A stretch of DNA of 64,000 nucleotides. Origin: Amphibacillus cookii. GTDB lineage: Bacteria; Bacillota; Bacilli; Bacillales; Amphibacillaceae. The DNA lies in contig NZ_JAFBDS010000003.1 in NCBI RefSeq assembly GCF_016908375.1, forward strand, positions 62,001 to 126,000. Direction: 5' to 3'. This document shows, piece by piece, positions 16,890 through 25,343 of the stretch (positions are counted from its first letter, which is position 1; each line of letters starts with the position of its first letter). The notes below the pieces were generated by a model. It was not told the origin of the DNA, did not search any database, and saw only the letters and a program-made list of their open reading frames with translations. The position numbers and the translations under genes were made by a program.

Positions 16890-18265
16890 CGGTTCGCTAC
16901 CTCCAATAACGATTTGGCTTTATTTAATGTTTCCTGATATTCACTAACTGGATCTGAATCATATACAATACCTGCTCCCGCTTGAACATAGGCTGTTTGA
17001 CCTTTTACAACCATTGTTCGAATCGCTAAAGCTAAATCTAAGTCGCCATTTAGGTTAATATAACCAACTGATCCAGCATAGACGCCTCTTTTTTTGGACT
17101 CAAGTGCATTAATGATTTGCATCGCACGTATTTTAGGTGCACCAGAGACGGTTCCTGCCGGTAATGTTGCGATTAATGCATCCAATCCAGTCATATTTTT
17201 CGCCAACTTCCCTGTTACCTCTGAAACAATGTGCATAACATGTTGATAACGTTCAATCTCCATATATTTAGCGACTTCTATCGTGTGTACTTGGCAAACC
17301 CTTCCCAAGTCATTTCGGCTCAGATCAACAAGCATCTTATGCTCTGCTCGTTCTTTTTGGTCAGCCAGTAACTGTTCAGCTAGATCAAGATCTTCTGCTT
17401 CCGTTCTCCCTCTAGGACGTGTACCTGCGATTGGATTAGTGACTACCTCATCGCCTTTAATTTTAATGAGACTTTCTGGAGACGCACCTAAAACGATATA
17501 ATTTTCAAAATCGATATAGAACATATATGGCGATGGATTGGCTAGTCGCAATCTACGATAGAACGTAAACGGATCAACAGTGAATGAAGCCTTCATTCGT
17601 TGTGACAAAACAACTTGAAAAACGTCGCCATCAATAATATGTCGTTTTGCCGTTTCTACCATTTCAATGAAGGTACGCTCATCAATTGAAGGGGTAAATG
17701 TTAAGGCGAATTTTTCGTTTCCTTGTTTCACTTGATTGGTCAAAATTTGTTCTGTCAATTGATCCAATTTAGCATTCAAATCTTGTTTCGTTCTTGTTTG
17801 CGTCATATCAACAGCAACGACAGTGACTGATTGTTGTTGATGATCAAAAATGACCACTTCTTGGTAGAACATCAGATGAACATCCGGCATCTCAATCTCA
17901 TCATCAAGTCGTCCTCCTATATCTTCATATTGACGGATGCTGTCATAGCCGATATAACCAATTGCCCCACCATAAAAAGCAAACGGTAAATCTAAGTCAA
18001 CATGAGGAATATGTTTTTTCACAATTTCCAGTGGATCGCCTTGTTCAATGTGGTTGTCTTGATCAGTATGAATTTCGACTCGCTGTTGTGAGGCGATAAT
18101 CTCTTTAAACGGATTGACGCCGATAAATGAATAGCGTCCTTTCTCACCATGACCACTTGAACTTTCCAGAATAAATTTCCGCTTACCTTGAAGTCGATTA
18201 AACACAGCAATTGGTGTTAACGTGTCACCATTAAGTTCTCTTATTTGATATTGATAAACCATCAT
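16886..18265 (-). CDS. trpE: Anthranilate synthase component I
   Basis: A 459-residue chorismate-binding enzyme. The N-terminal FILESSSGHGEKGRYSFIG corresponds to the region holding the LLES-type tryptophan feedback site. The C-terminal catalytic core has VVLSQRMKASFTVDPFTFYRRLR, GASPESLI, PIAGTRPRGRT, VDLSRNDLGRV and GTVSGAPKIRAM. The start region ATGATG follows GGGGTGAT. It is the first gene of the operon, and its leader holds R1 copy e and two T-boxes. The motifs clearly favour TrpE, with p-aminobenzoate synthase PabB as the only close alternative. Confidence 0.95.
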   Translation of the reverse strand: MMVYQYQIRELNGDTLTPIAVFNRLQGKRKFILESSSGHGEKGRYSFIGVNPFKEIIASQQRVEIHTDQDNHIEQGDPLEIVKKHIPHVDLDLPFAFYGGAIGYIGYDSIRQYEDIGGRLDDEIEMPDVHLMFYQEVVIFDHQQQSVTVVAVDMTQTRTKQDLNAKLDQLTEQILTNQVKQGNEKFALTFTPSIDERTFIEMVETAKRHIIDGDVFQVVLSQRMKASFTVDPFTFYRRLRLANPSPYMFYIDFENYIVLGASPESLIKIKGDEVVTNPIAGTRPRGRTEAEDLDLAEQLLADQKERAEHKMLVDLSRNDLGRVCQVHTIEVAKYMEIERYQHVMHIVSEVTGKLAKNMTGLDALIATLPAGTVSGAPKIRAMQIINALESKKRGVYAGSVGYINLNGDLDLALAIRTMVVKGQTAYVQAGAGIVYDSDPVSEYQETLNKAKSLLEVANR

Positions 18266-18349
18266 CGATCACCCCTTTTATTAGGATAAGTTACTTATCT
18301 TTCATCTAACCACTTATTATTTAATCAAAAAATATAGCTTTAAAGAGAG

Positions 18350-18466
18350 AATAAAACGAACCTTCAATCCGTTCTTCACCCAATGATTGGTCGTTGAGTG
18401 AATCAGGCCATTGATCTCAATAGATTGACCTCTACTCTCTATTTTGATCCGGACGGTTATCTAAGC
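18350..18466 (+). repeat. R1 repeat, copy e, inside the trp leader
   Basis: AAAACGAACCTTCAATCC, then CACCCAATGATTGGTCG, then CTCTATTTTGATC and CGGACGGTTATCTAAGCGG. It abuts the T tract of the second T-box terminator. Any full-length trp transcript carries its antisense version about 85 bases before trpE. Confidence 0.8.
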
Positions 18467-18470
18467 GGAC

Positions 18471-18712
18471 AAAAAACCCCTAAAACAGACTTAAGACTAT
18501 TTTAGGGGACGATTTATTGAGCTCAAACCGCGGTACCACCACCAGTTTAGAAACATACGTTTCTACGCTTTATATCTTGTAACGGGGATCAACCGTTTCT
18601 TCTTACTCGTTTCCTTTCAGAAAAACTCTCGCAAGGCCATTCGGCTTAACAAGCATACTGGATTCACAGCCCCACCAGCTCTCTGTCATGACTTGGTTAA
18701 GCGTACTATTCT
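18471..18712 (-). promoter_or_regulatory. T-box riboswitch 2 of the trp operon (Trp specifier)
   Basis: Read on the minus strand, stem I has AGAGAGCTGGTGGGGCTGTGA. The specifier TGG (18637-18639) lies in GAATGGCCTTGCGAG. The T-box is GGTGGTACCGCGG (18528-18542), and the terminator CCCCTAAAA..TTTTAGGGG (18477-18508) is followed by six T. Uncharged tRNA-Trp would pair with the T-box and block termination. Confidence 0.92.
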
Positions 18713-18738
18713 TGCATCATTGATTTTTTTGTATATAC

Positions 18739-19012
18739 AAAAAGGGTTCCCTGATCCAGTAAGGACGAGGAAACCCGTGGTGCCACCTTGGTTAGCAATT
18801 TATTGCTCACTTGACGATCAATCATTTAGATGAATCGTTGTTTCTTGATAACGGTGAAACAAATCCCGTCAAAGCCTACTAAGCTAAATGCCGTTCAGTT
18901 TGAATGCTCAGAAGTCCATTCACTTAACACTCCACACTAGTTCGCACCAACCACTAGCTCTCTTTTCGTAAAGCCATTAAGCTACTCCTCTTCGTCAACA
19001 CAAAACGTTATG
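18739..19012 (-). promoter_or_regulatory. T-box riboswitch 1 of the trp operon (Trp specifier)
   Basis: On the minus strand, AGAGAGCTAGTGGTTGGTGCG forms the AG loop. The specifier TGG (18916-18918) sits in GTGAATGGACTTCTGAGC. The T-box reads AAGGTGGCACCACGGG (18774-18789). The terminator pairs GGGTTTCC with GGGAACCC (18744-18776), followed by five T. It lies directly upstream of T-box 2, so two tRNA-Trp sensors act in series. Confidence 0.9.
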
Positions 19013-19023
19013 AGTTGGTTACT

Positions 19024-19052
19024 ATCATATTATGTTCAAGTAAAGAAGTCAA
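19024..19052 (-). promoter_or_regulatory. trp operon promoter
   Basis: On the minus strand, TTGACT (19052-19047), a 17-bp spacer and TATGAT (19029-19024). The predicted start near 19017 leaves a leader of about 750 bases. Confidence 0.85.
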
Positions 19053-19121
19053 CCTAAAAGAATAAGAATTTTTAGAAAATATCAATATCCTAAAGTAACC
19101 ACTACTTTAAGTTGCTCTAAA

Positions 19122-19300
19122 AATAAAACGAAACTTCAATCCGTGAGCGGAGGGCTACAGGATGTAGGTCATGCAGATGTTGCCACAGGACGTGGCGGTC
19201 TTAGTCTGTAATCCTTCTTAAAGATGTGGTGGTTTTAGTCTACGATCTTACTCACCCATTGATTGTTAACTGAGTGAATCAGGACATTAGCGGCCGTTAA
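19122..19300 (+). repeat. R1 repeat, copy f (long tip, 3' half lost)
   Basis: It has the long tip of copy a, with GGCTACAGGATGTAGG and GCCACAGGACGTGGC, followed by TAGTCTACGATC and ACCCATTGATTG. It stops after GGACATTAGCGGCCG, without the second hairpin. It lies about 70 bp upstream of the trp promoter. Confidence 0.8.
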
Positions 19301-19317
19301 ATAGGGTCTGTATAAAC

Positions 19318-19869
19318 TCAAAGCTCGGTAATTTCTTCTTCAATCTTCTCACCTAAATGACGACCTGGTTGATCCGGATAGCAAAGGAGTTCATCACCGA
19401 CAACTAATTCAATAGCTGGTTTAGCAGTTTGATCACCTGCTAGCAGATGCACACTATCTGCTTCTTGAACCGTTACCGATATTTGCTTATTTGTATCCTT
19501 TACTTGACAAACAATTCGAATAAATGGGCGACGCTCTAGCTTCACCCGCCCAACAGAAAGCAGCCGCGTCTTCGTACGATTCCATAACGGCACTTGCATA
19601 CCTGGTTTGATTTCCGCTAAATATTGGGTTTTATCTTCACCTAATGAAATATAATGGTGATAGGCGCCAGCATTCACACGAAAGGGACGAGGAGGATAAG
19701 TTTCTGTCGAGCGATTTTCAGATAACGCCACTAAATAACCATTACCTGTGTTGCCAATTAAGACCCCTTCTAACGGATCAAGTTCATCGATTAAGTCTAA
19801 ACACACACGCGTCCCTTCACCAATCGAGGCTATTTCAATAACTTTAGCTATTTCAAACGGTTCCATCAT
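19318..19869 (-). CDS. Stand-alone C-terminal half of 3-dehydroquinate synthase II family
   Basis: Type II dehydroquinate synthases, first known from archaea, are about 330-380 residues long. This 183-residue protein matches only the C-terminal half: GEGTRVCLDLIDELDPLEGVLIGNTGNGYLVALSE, PFRVNAGAYHHYISL, VGRVKLERRPFIRI and the closing GRHLGEKIEEEITEL. The N-terminal half with the catalytic lysine region is absent, and no coding sequence for it lies upstream. I chose the ATGATG at 19869/19866 because GGAAAGGAAG precedes it. An ATG at 19926 has no ribosome site. It may be a remnant or a repurposed domain. It lies just upstream of the trp locus but separated from it by R1 copy f. Confidence 0.7.
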   Translation of the reverse strand: MMEPFEIAKVIEIASIGEGTRVCLDLIDELDPLEGVLIGNTGNGYLVALSENRSTETYPPRPFRVNAGAYHHYISLGEDKTQYLAEIKPGMQVPLWNRTKTRLLSVGRVKLERRPFIRIVCQVKDTNKQISVTVQEADSVHLLAGDQTAKPAIELVVGDELLCYPDQPGRHLGEKIEEEITEL

Positions 19870-20028
19870 CAGCTTCCTTTCCAGCGATTCATCTCCAACA
19901 AAATATATATTTATCGGCGTGAACATTGTTGCCCTTTGGATTTAATCATTTAATTGATTTATGCATTTTCAAAAATTTTGCTATAAGGATTAATTAAGAC
20001 TTTTCTATTTAGTTATTATCATATACAA

Positions 20029-20184
20029 TATAAAACGAAACTTCAATTAGTGAGTGGCTTTGTTTTTCGCCCACTAATTGGTCGTTGAGTAAATCAGAAT
20101 AGCATCCGTTATCGCCCAGCTAAATAGATCGATCTCTGCTCTGTATTTAGTGGCTGGCGGTTTACGGCGGTTATCTGTGATAAT
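20029..20184 (+). repeat. R1 repeat, copy g
   Basis: A full copy with compensatory changes in both stems: AATTAGTG against CACTAATT in stem A (AATCAGTG / CACTGATT elsewhere), and CGCCCAGCTAAATA against TATTTAGTGGCTGGCG in stem B. It ends TTATCTGTGATAA. Confidence 0.85.
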
Positions 20185-20215
20185 TTGACTTTACAATATA
20201 TAGGAGGCAAGACCG

Positions 20216-20347
20216 ATGCGTAAGGGTTTGATTATTTTGTTTCTACTGTTAGTGGTCACTTTTGGTATCATTGGATTACGGCAAGATGGACCGAATCACG
20301 ATGTAAAGATTAAAGATGAAGGCGTCGCAACTATTGTAGACTTCTAG
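20216..20347 (+). CDS. Small single-helix membrane protein, 43 residues
   Basis: ATG at 20216 behind a strong TAGGAGG site. The 43 residues start MRKGLIILFLLLVVTFGIIGLRQ, a transmembrane helix or uncleaved signal with a basic N-terminus. A polar tail follows, DGPNHDVKIKDEGVATIVDF, predicted outside the cell. No family is recognised. The strong ribosome site and clear topology make it a likely real gene. It stands between R1 copy g and the terminator of the cell-wall protein gene. Confidence 0.6.
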   Translation: MRKGLIILFLLLVVTFGIIGLRQDGPNHDVKIKDEGVATIVDF

Positions 20348-20430
20348 TTTAATGAAGGATTTATCTCTACAAACAAATTTAAGTATAATAGAAACCCTAT
20401 TTCACATAGATAGCTTATTATTTAAGATGC

Positions 20431-20484
20431 AAAAAGGCACCTATAGATGAAGCACTTTACTCAAGTGTCTTCGCTATAGGTGCC
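20431..20484 (-). terminator. Terminator of the 3D/LysM protein gene
   Basis: GGCACCTATAG and CTATAGGTGCC arms with an interrupted inner stem (GAAGACACT / AAGTGCTTC), followed on the minus strand by five T. Confidence 0.85.
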
Positions 20485-20512
20485 AGTTTAGTTTAACCAA
20501 CTTGCTTTCTTT

Positions 20513-21286
20513 CTACTCTAAAATAGTGACATCTACTTCACGCACACCCCAAGATAGGGCTTCTTCACGTGTAGGAACGTGAATATCAATTTTGTTACCT
20601 TGAATCGCACCACCCGTATCGCCTGCTACTGCTTCACCATATCCTTCTACATGGACACGTGTGCCTAGCGGAATAACAGATGGATCAACAGCAATCACTT
20701 TCTTATTGCGATCTTCATTTAAATTTAAACCTGTTGCAGTAATGCCTGTACAACCGTCGCATTCCGCTGTATAAGCAGTTGCTGTCATACTTATTGTCTT
20801 CTGCTCGGACGATTCTTCAGTCTGTGATTGATTGTCATCCGACTCAGAAGCTGCAACTTCTTCGGTCTCTTCTGGTGCTGACGCTGGTTGTGCGGGTGTT
20901 TCTTCAACCACTTGATCAACTGCTTCAGCATTTGGATAAATAACGAGCTCTTGACCAACAATAATGAGATCCGAGTTTAAGTCGTTCCAATTCATTAGAT
21001 CAAGAACGGTCACCTCATACTCACCTGCTAGGTCATATAATGTATCTCCTCGTTCTACTTGATGATATATTTCTTCTTCCTCAATTTGAAGAACTTGTCC
21101 TGGGTGAATGATATCTGAATCAAGTTCATTTAATGTGCGTAACGTATCAATTGAGGTGTCATGAACGCTAGCGATTTTCCATAAACTATCACCTGATTCT
21201 ACCTCATATTCTTGCGCATGAAGTGATGCCGAAATAGCAGTTGATACTACTGTCACTGTTAATAGTGACAAAACCATCTTCTTCAT
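20513..21286 (-). CDS. Secreted LysM / 3D-domain cell-wall protein (YocH-like)
   Basis: A 257-residue exported protein. It has a signal peptide (MKKMVLSLLTVTVVSTAISASLHAQ), then two LysM peptidoglycan-binding modules (about 26-68 and 73-115; YEVESGDSLWKIA and HQVERGDTLYDLA). An acidic Ser/Glu/Gln linker follows (about 120-165), then a C-terminal 3D domain (about 168-257) named for its three aspartates: MTATAYTA, VIAVDPSVIPLGTRVHVEG, AGDTGGAIQGNKIDIHV. 3D domains are double-psi barrels found in muralytic proteins such as YocH, and the likely role is wall turnover. A WalR site was not found with confidence. Confidence 0.88.
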   Translation of the reverse strand: MKKMVLSLLTVTVVSTAISASLHAQEYEVESGDSLWKIASVHDTSIDTLRTLNELDSDIIHPGQVLQIEEEEIYHQVERGDTLYDLAGEYEVTVLDLMNWNDLNSDLIIVGQELVIYPNAEAVDQVVEETPAQPASAPEETEEVAASESDDNQSQTEESSEQKTISMTATAYTAECDGCTGITATGLNLNEDRNKKVIAVDPSVIPLGTRVHVEGYGEAVAGDTGGAIQGNKIDIHVPTREEALSWGVREVDVTILE

Positions 21287-21544
21287 TTCATTGCCTCCTT
21301 TTCGTTAAGCAACTTCCATCATAGTACAAAGTATTGCTTAGCAGGTTACAGGCTAATTAAAGATTAATAAAAAATAGCGCTGTAACTGTTACATTTGTCA
21401 TTCTGGGGCAATGTTTAAGGATTTTATACATCTTTTTGTTATTTTTTTACCGTTTTTTCTTATTTCCCTACTAGAAGTTGCGAGATTTAAATAAGAAAGA
21501 CTATAATAATACTAAGAAATGAAGAGCAAGTGGAAGGACGGATT

Positions 21545-22276
21545 ATGTTGTTTACTAGCAAACAAATCGCTACTTTTTCTGATTTAGAACATAGTTTATA
21601 TAGTTACATTATTAAAAATATAGATAAAGTCATTTACATGCGGATCCGAGATCTAGCAAACGTCACACATGTATCGACAACAACGATTCTCCGATTTTGC
21701 AAAAAATTAGATTGTGACGGGTTTTCAGAATTTAAAGTCAAGCTGAAGATGTATCAAGAAGGCCAAGAGGAGAGAAACGACATCTTAACTGGTGAGAAGA
21801 GTTTAACTGAATTTTTAGAACGGACATTGACACAAGATTTCCAAAGTAAAATTAATGATATTGCTAAAGTGATTGCCAAAGCACAACGTGTCGTTTTCAT
21901 TGGTATCGGCAGTTCAGGGATCTTAGCAGAATACGGTTCACGCTATTTCTCAGGTTTAAAGAAGTTTGCCTTCTATATTAAAGATCCGTTCCTCCCTATT
22001 CATGAACAATATATAGAGGATAGTGTCACGATTGTCCTTTCCGTATCCGGTGAGACCAGTACGACACTCGCACAAGTTAACCAATTTAAGCAAGAAGGGA
22101 GTGTTATTGTTAGTATCACTAACAATGCCGATAGTGCCCTTGCTAAACTATCTGATTATAATCTAGCGTATTATGTCAGTACCGAATTTGTTGGCAATAC
22201 CAACTTAACGACACAAATCCCCGTTGTTTATTTACTAGAACGACTGGCAAAGGCAACTTATCAAGAGATGTCATAG
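21545..22276 (+). CDS. RpiR/MurR-family transcriptional regulator
   Basis: A 243-residue sugar-phosphate-responsive regulator. It has an N-terminal RpiR helix-turn-helix (about 1-75; IRDLANVTHVSTTTILRFCKKLDCDGFSEFKVKL) and a C-terminal SIS domain (about 105-220; VVFIGIGSSGILAEYGSRYF, VTIVLSVSGETSTT). The ATG at 21545 follows GGAAGGACGG; a GTG at 21530 is less well placed. It is monocistronic, with no sugar gene on the same strand nearby, so the target is unknown. The galactose operon 900 bp downstream has its own likely ROK regulator. Confidence 0.82.
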   Translation: MLFTSKQIATFSDLEHSLYSYIIKNIDKVIYMRIRDLANVTHVSTTTILRFCKKLDCDGFSEFKVKLKMYQEGQEERNDILTGEKSLTEFLERTLTQDFQSKINDIAKVIAKAQRVVFIGIGSSGILAEYGSRYFSGLKKFAFYIKDPFLPIHEQYIEDSVTIVLSVSGETSTTLAQVNQFKQEGSVIVSITNNADSALAKLSDYNLAYYVSTEFVGNTNLTTQIPVVYLLERLAKATYQEMS

Positions 22277-22376
22277 GGATTAGGTAATCTTATTTTATTC
22301 ATTAAACGCGTTTGACACATTTAAGCATTAAATTTTTTTGGAAAGCATTTAAAAACATCAACTATTTATATAAGTT

Positions 22377-22404
22377 AAAAACACCATCGTCAATGACGAT
22401 GGTG
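22377..22404. terminator. Terminator of the second nitroreductase gene
   Basis: CACCATCGTCA and TGACGATGGTG are perfect arms around a 1-base centre, with five T on the minus-strand side. It also lies downstream of the convergent RpiR gene. Confidence 0.85.
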
Positions 22405-22416
22405 CTTCTAATCTAT

Positions 22417-22974
22417 TTAATTTAATTCTGTTATTCGCTCTGTTAAATCAATTCTCGGTCTTGCTTTAGGTACTTTCTGTGGATAACCGAGCTGGAGCAT
22501 ACCGACAAACTTTTCTCCTTGCTTCACACCAATCAACTCGCGAAAATGAACATCATCTGTTAACGGTCCAGTTTTCCAAATCATCCCGATACCTTTCTCC
22601 CAACAAAGTAAGCTGAGGTTATGAATAATTAAGCTCGTTGAAGCATAGTCTTCTTGCCTAACCTTAAGTAGATGACTTTCTTCCATGATCACCATTAAAA
22701 ATACAGGTACGTGTTCAAAAGTTTCATAGGCCTTCTGATAAGCAGTTGCCTTCTCTTCTCCGGCTTTCCCCTTACTCATATATGAACCGGCGAGGTCAGC
22801 AAGCTTTTGCTTCGTATCACCAGTAATAAAAACAAAACGCCACGGCTGTGTCATTTTATGGTTTGGCACCCAAGCCGCTGTCTTAAGTAGTTGCTTTATT
22901 TCTTCTAGATCGACAGGTCTCTGGTCAAAACGCGAGATCGATCTTCTTTCTTTGATGAGTTGTTCAATCTGCAA
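22417..22974 (-). CDS. Nitroreductase-family protein (YdjA/YfhC type)
   Basis: A 185-residue FMN oxidoreductase with the N-terminal ERRSISRFDQRPVD motif, AAWVPNHKMTQPWRFVFITGD and a GMIWKTGPL segment, which are typical of the short YdjA/YfhC group. Members use NAD(P)H to reduce nitro compounds or quinones, and the natural substrate is unknown. It differs from the nitroreductase at 4.0 kb, which belongs to another subgroup. The start follows a GGGGTGAGATA-like site. It is monocistronic, between convergent RpiR and divergent galK. Confidence 0.82.
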   Translation of the reverse strand: MQIEQLIKERRSISRFDQRPVDLEEIKQLLKTAAWVPNHKMTQPWRFVFITGDTKQKLADLAGSYMSKGKAGEEKATAYQKAYETFEHVPVFLMVIMEESHLLKVRQEDYASTSLIIHNLSLLCWEKGIGMIWKTGPLTDDVHFRELIGVKQGEKFVGMLQLGYPQKVPKARPRIDLTERITELN

Positions 22975-23075
22975 TTATCTCACCCCTTCTCCCCTTTGAT
23001 GAAACTAGTATAGCATATTTTAGTTGAGCTCGCAGTTATGTTAGCTTGCTCAACCACTGATTTTTTAAATAGTGA

Positions 23076-23104
23076 TTGCTTCTTCCGTATGATCATGTTA
23101 AGAT
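23076..23104 (+). promoter_or_regulatory. gal operon promoter
   Basis: TTGCTT, a 17-bp spacer and TAAGAT. Transcription should start near 23111, just before the palindromic AT core at 23119-23137. Confidence 0.65.
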
Positions 23105-23118
23105 GAAAATATATTAAT

Positions 23119-23137
23119 AAATTAATTTAATTAAGTA
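23119..23137 (+). promoter_or_regulatory. Possible ROK operator of galK
   Basis: The 13-bp core TTAATTTAATTAA (23122-23134) is identical to the core of the 21-bp palindrome at the promoter of the ROK regulator gene. It sits just after the predicted transcript start, a normal repressor position. The core is very AT-rich, so chance is possible. Confidence 0.4.
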
Positions 23138-23155
23138 GATTGGAAGGTGGTATTT

Positions 23156-24328
23156 TTGGATACTCAGCAGCTTGTGAGAACATTTAACACCCTTTTTCAA
23201 CCGGAACACGATGTTCGGACTTTTTTTGCACCTGGACGGATTAATTTAATCGGTGAACATACAGATTATAATGGCGGCTATGTGTTCCCTGCATCGATTT
23301 CATTTGGTACTTATGCGGTAGCCGCTCCACGGGATGATCGGAAAGTTCGTCTTTATTCCATCAATTTTGAGGACTTAGGTATAATTACGGTTGATTTAGA
23401 TGATTTAAGCTATAACAAAGCGGATAACTGGGCGAATTACCCTAAAGGAATGATTCAAGCTTTTATTGATGAAGGGTTCGCGATCGAACATGGTTTTGAT
23501 ATTTTATTTTATGGCAATATCCCCAATGGTGCTGGGTTATCTTCATCGGCATCAATTGAATTAGTAACGGGGGTTGTGTTAGCCTCCTTATACCATTTAG
23601 AGATTGATCGCATCCGTATGGTTCAGCTAGGTCAACAAGTAGAGAATAAATATATTGGCGTCAATAGCGGTATTATGGATCAATTTGCAATCGGGATGGG
23701 CAAGAAAGATCATGCGATTCTATTAGACTGTCATACATTAGACTATCAATACGCACCCGTAGAGCTTGGTGACTATGTGATTGCGATCATTAATACCAAT
23801 AAACGCCGTGAATTAGCAGATTCTAAGTATAATGAACGTCGTAGCGAATGTGACAGCGCATTGCGTGACCTTCAGACCCAATTGCCCATCGAAAGCTTAG
23901 GTGAAATGAGCATTGCGATGTTTGAAGAATACAAAGGGCTAATTAAAGATGACATCCATGTTAAGCGTGCTAAGCACGCTGTTTACGAAAATCAACGTAC
24001 AAAAGATGCTTTAGCCCGCTTAAAAGAAGGTGATCTTGTGCGCTTTGGTGCATTACTGAACCAATCCCACCTGTCATTACAACATGATTATCAAGTGACT
24101 GGCATTGAGCTTGACACATTGGCTGAGGCGTCATGGGCACAACCTGGCGTGTTGGGCGCTCGAATGACTGGTGCAGGATTTGGTGGTTGTGCGATCGCTT
24201 TAGTAGAAAAAGATAAACTGCCTACCTTTAAAGAAAATGTTACAAGAATCTATACCGATAAAATTGGCTATGCACCGACTTTTTATGAAGCAACAATCGG
24301 TGATGGCGCAAAAGAGCTTAACGAATAA
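23156..24328 (+). CDS. galK: Galactokinase
   Basis: A 390-residue GHMP kinase that phosphorylates galactose at C1, the first step of the Leloir pathway. FFAPGRINLIGEHTDYNGGYVFP (about 24-46) is the galactokinase signature. GNIPNGAGLSSSASIEL (near 124-140) is the ATP loop, and GARMTGAGFGGCAIALV near the C-terminus is motif 3. I chose TTG 23156, which has GGAAGGTGG 5-6 bp upstream. The GTG at 23147 overlaps that ribosome site. It heads galK-galE-galT-galM. Confidence 0.95.
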   Translation: MDTQQLVRTFNTLFQPEHDVRTFFAPGRINLIGEHTDYNGGYVFPASISFGTYAVAAPRDDRKVRLYSINFEDLGIITVDLDDLSYNKADNWANYPKGMIQAFIDEGFAIEHGFDILFYGNIPNGAGLSSSASIELVTGVVLASLYHLEIDRIRMVQLGQQVENKYIGVNSGIMDQFAIGMGKKDHAILLDCHTLDYQYAPVELGDYVIAIINTNKRRELADSKYNERRSECDSALRDLQTQLPIESLGEMSIAMFEEYKGLIKDDIHVKRAKHAVYENQRTKDALARLKEGDLVRFGALLNQSHLSLQHDYQVTGIELDTLAEASWAQPGVLGARMTGAGFGGCAIALVEKDKLPTFKENVTRIYTDKIGYAPTFYEATIGDGAKELNE

Positions 24329-24341
24329 GGAGGATATTTGC

Positions 24342-25343
24342 ATGCGTGTATTAATTTTAGGTGGAGCTGGCTACATCGGTTCACATGCTGTCTATCAATT
24401 AATTGAACAAAAACATGAAGTGATCGTGATTGATAATCTTTCCACTGGTCATCGAGATGCCATTCATCCAGCAGCAACTTTTTATCCAGGAGATATCCGT
24501 GATCTTGTCTTTTTACGTGAAGTATTCGGAAATGAACAGATTGATGCCGTTATCCATTTTGCAGCGAATTCTTTAGTAGGCGAATCGATGGAGAATCCTT
24601 TAAAATACTTTGATAATAATGTTTATGGTACACAAGTATTACTGCAAGCAATGGAGGAATTCGGTGTGAAAAATATTGTTTTCTCTTCAACAGCAGCAAC
24701 CTATGGCGAGCCAGAAGTGGTGCCCATTACTGAAGATATGCCTACTGTCCCTACTAACACATACGGTGAAACTAAGTTAACCATGGAAAAAATGATGCGT
24801 TGGTGTGAGAAAGCATATGGGATTCGGTTCGTTTCATTACGTTATTTTAACGTTGCCGGGGCAAGGGCAGATGCTAAGATTGGTGAAGACCATGATCCTG
24901 AAACACATCTGATCCCCATCGTTCTGCAAGTGGCGCTAGACCAACGTGAGTTTATTACTATCTATGGTGATGATTATCCAACCGAAGACGGGACGTGTAT
25001 TCGTGATTATATTCACGTAGAAGACTTAATTGATGCGCATATACGGGCCGTTAAGTATTTATTAGATGGTGGTGATAGTCATATCTTTAATCTGGGAAGC
25101 TCCCAAGGCTTCTCTGTTAAGGAGATTGTCGCAGCCGCTCGTCATGTGACAGGCCACCCTATACCCGAAAAGATCGGCAAACGACGCGCAGGTGACCCTA
25201 GTAAATTAATTGCCTCATCAGCTCGAGCCAAAGCCATCTTAGGCTGGCAACCTAGTCGAACAGAAATTAAGCGTATTCTGACTGATGCATGGCGGTGGCA
25301 TCAACAACACCCACACGGCTATAAGGAGGGATCGTATGATTGA
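24342..25343 (+). CDS. galE: UDP-glucose 4-epimerase
   Basis: A 333-residue short-chain dehydrogenase fold enzyme. The NAD motif GGAGYIGSH is at residues 7-15. The catalytic SSTAATYGEP serine region and YGETKLTMEKM (Tyr-x-x-x-Lys) are present, along with RYFNVAGA. ATG 24342 follows AAGGAGG, 13 bp after the galK stop. The gene overlaps galT by 8 bp. It regenerates UDP-glucose for GalT. Confidence 0.95.
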   Translation: MRVLILGGAGYIGSHAVYQLIEQKHEVIVIDNLSTGHRDAIHPAATFYPGDIRDLVFLREVFGNEQIDAVIHFAANSLVGESMENPLKYFDNNVYGTQVLLQAMEEFGVKNIVFSSTAATYGEPEVVPITEDMPTVPTNTYGETKLTMEKMMRWCEKAYGIRFVSLRYFNVAGARADAKIGEDHDPETHLIPIVLQVALDQREFITIYGDDYPTEDGTCIRDYIHVEDLIDAHIRAVKYLLDGGDSHIFNLGSSQGFSVKEIVAAARHVTGHPIPEKIGKRRAGDPSKLIASSARAKAILGWQPSRTEIKRILTDAWRWHQQHPHGYKEGSYD

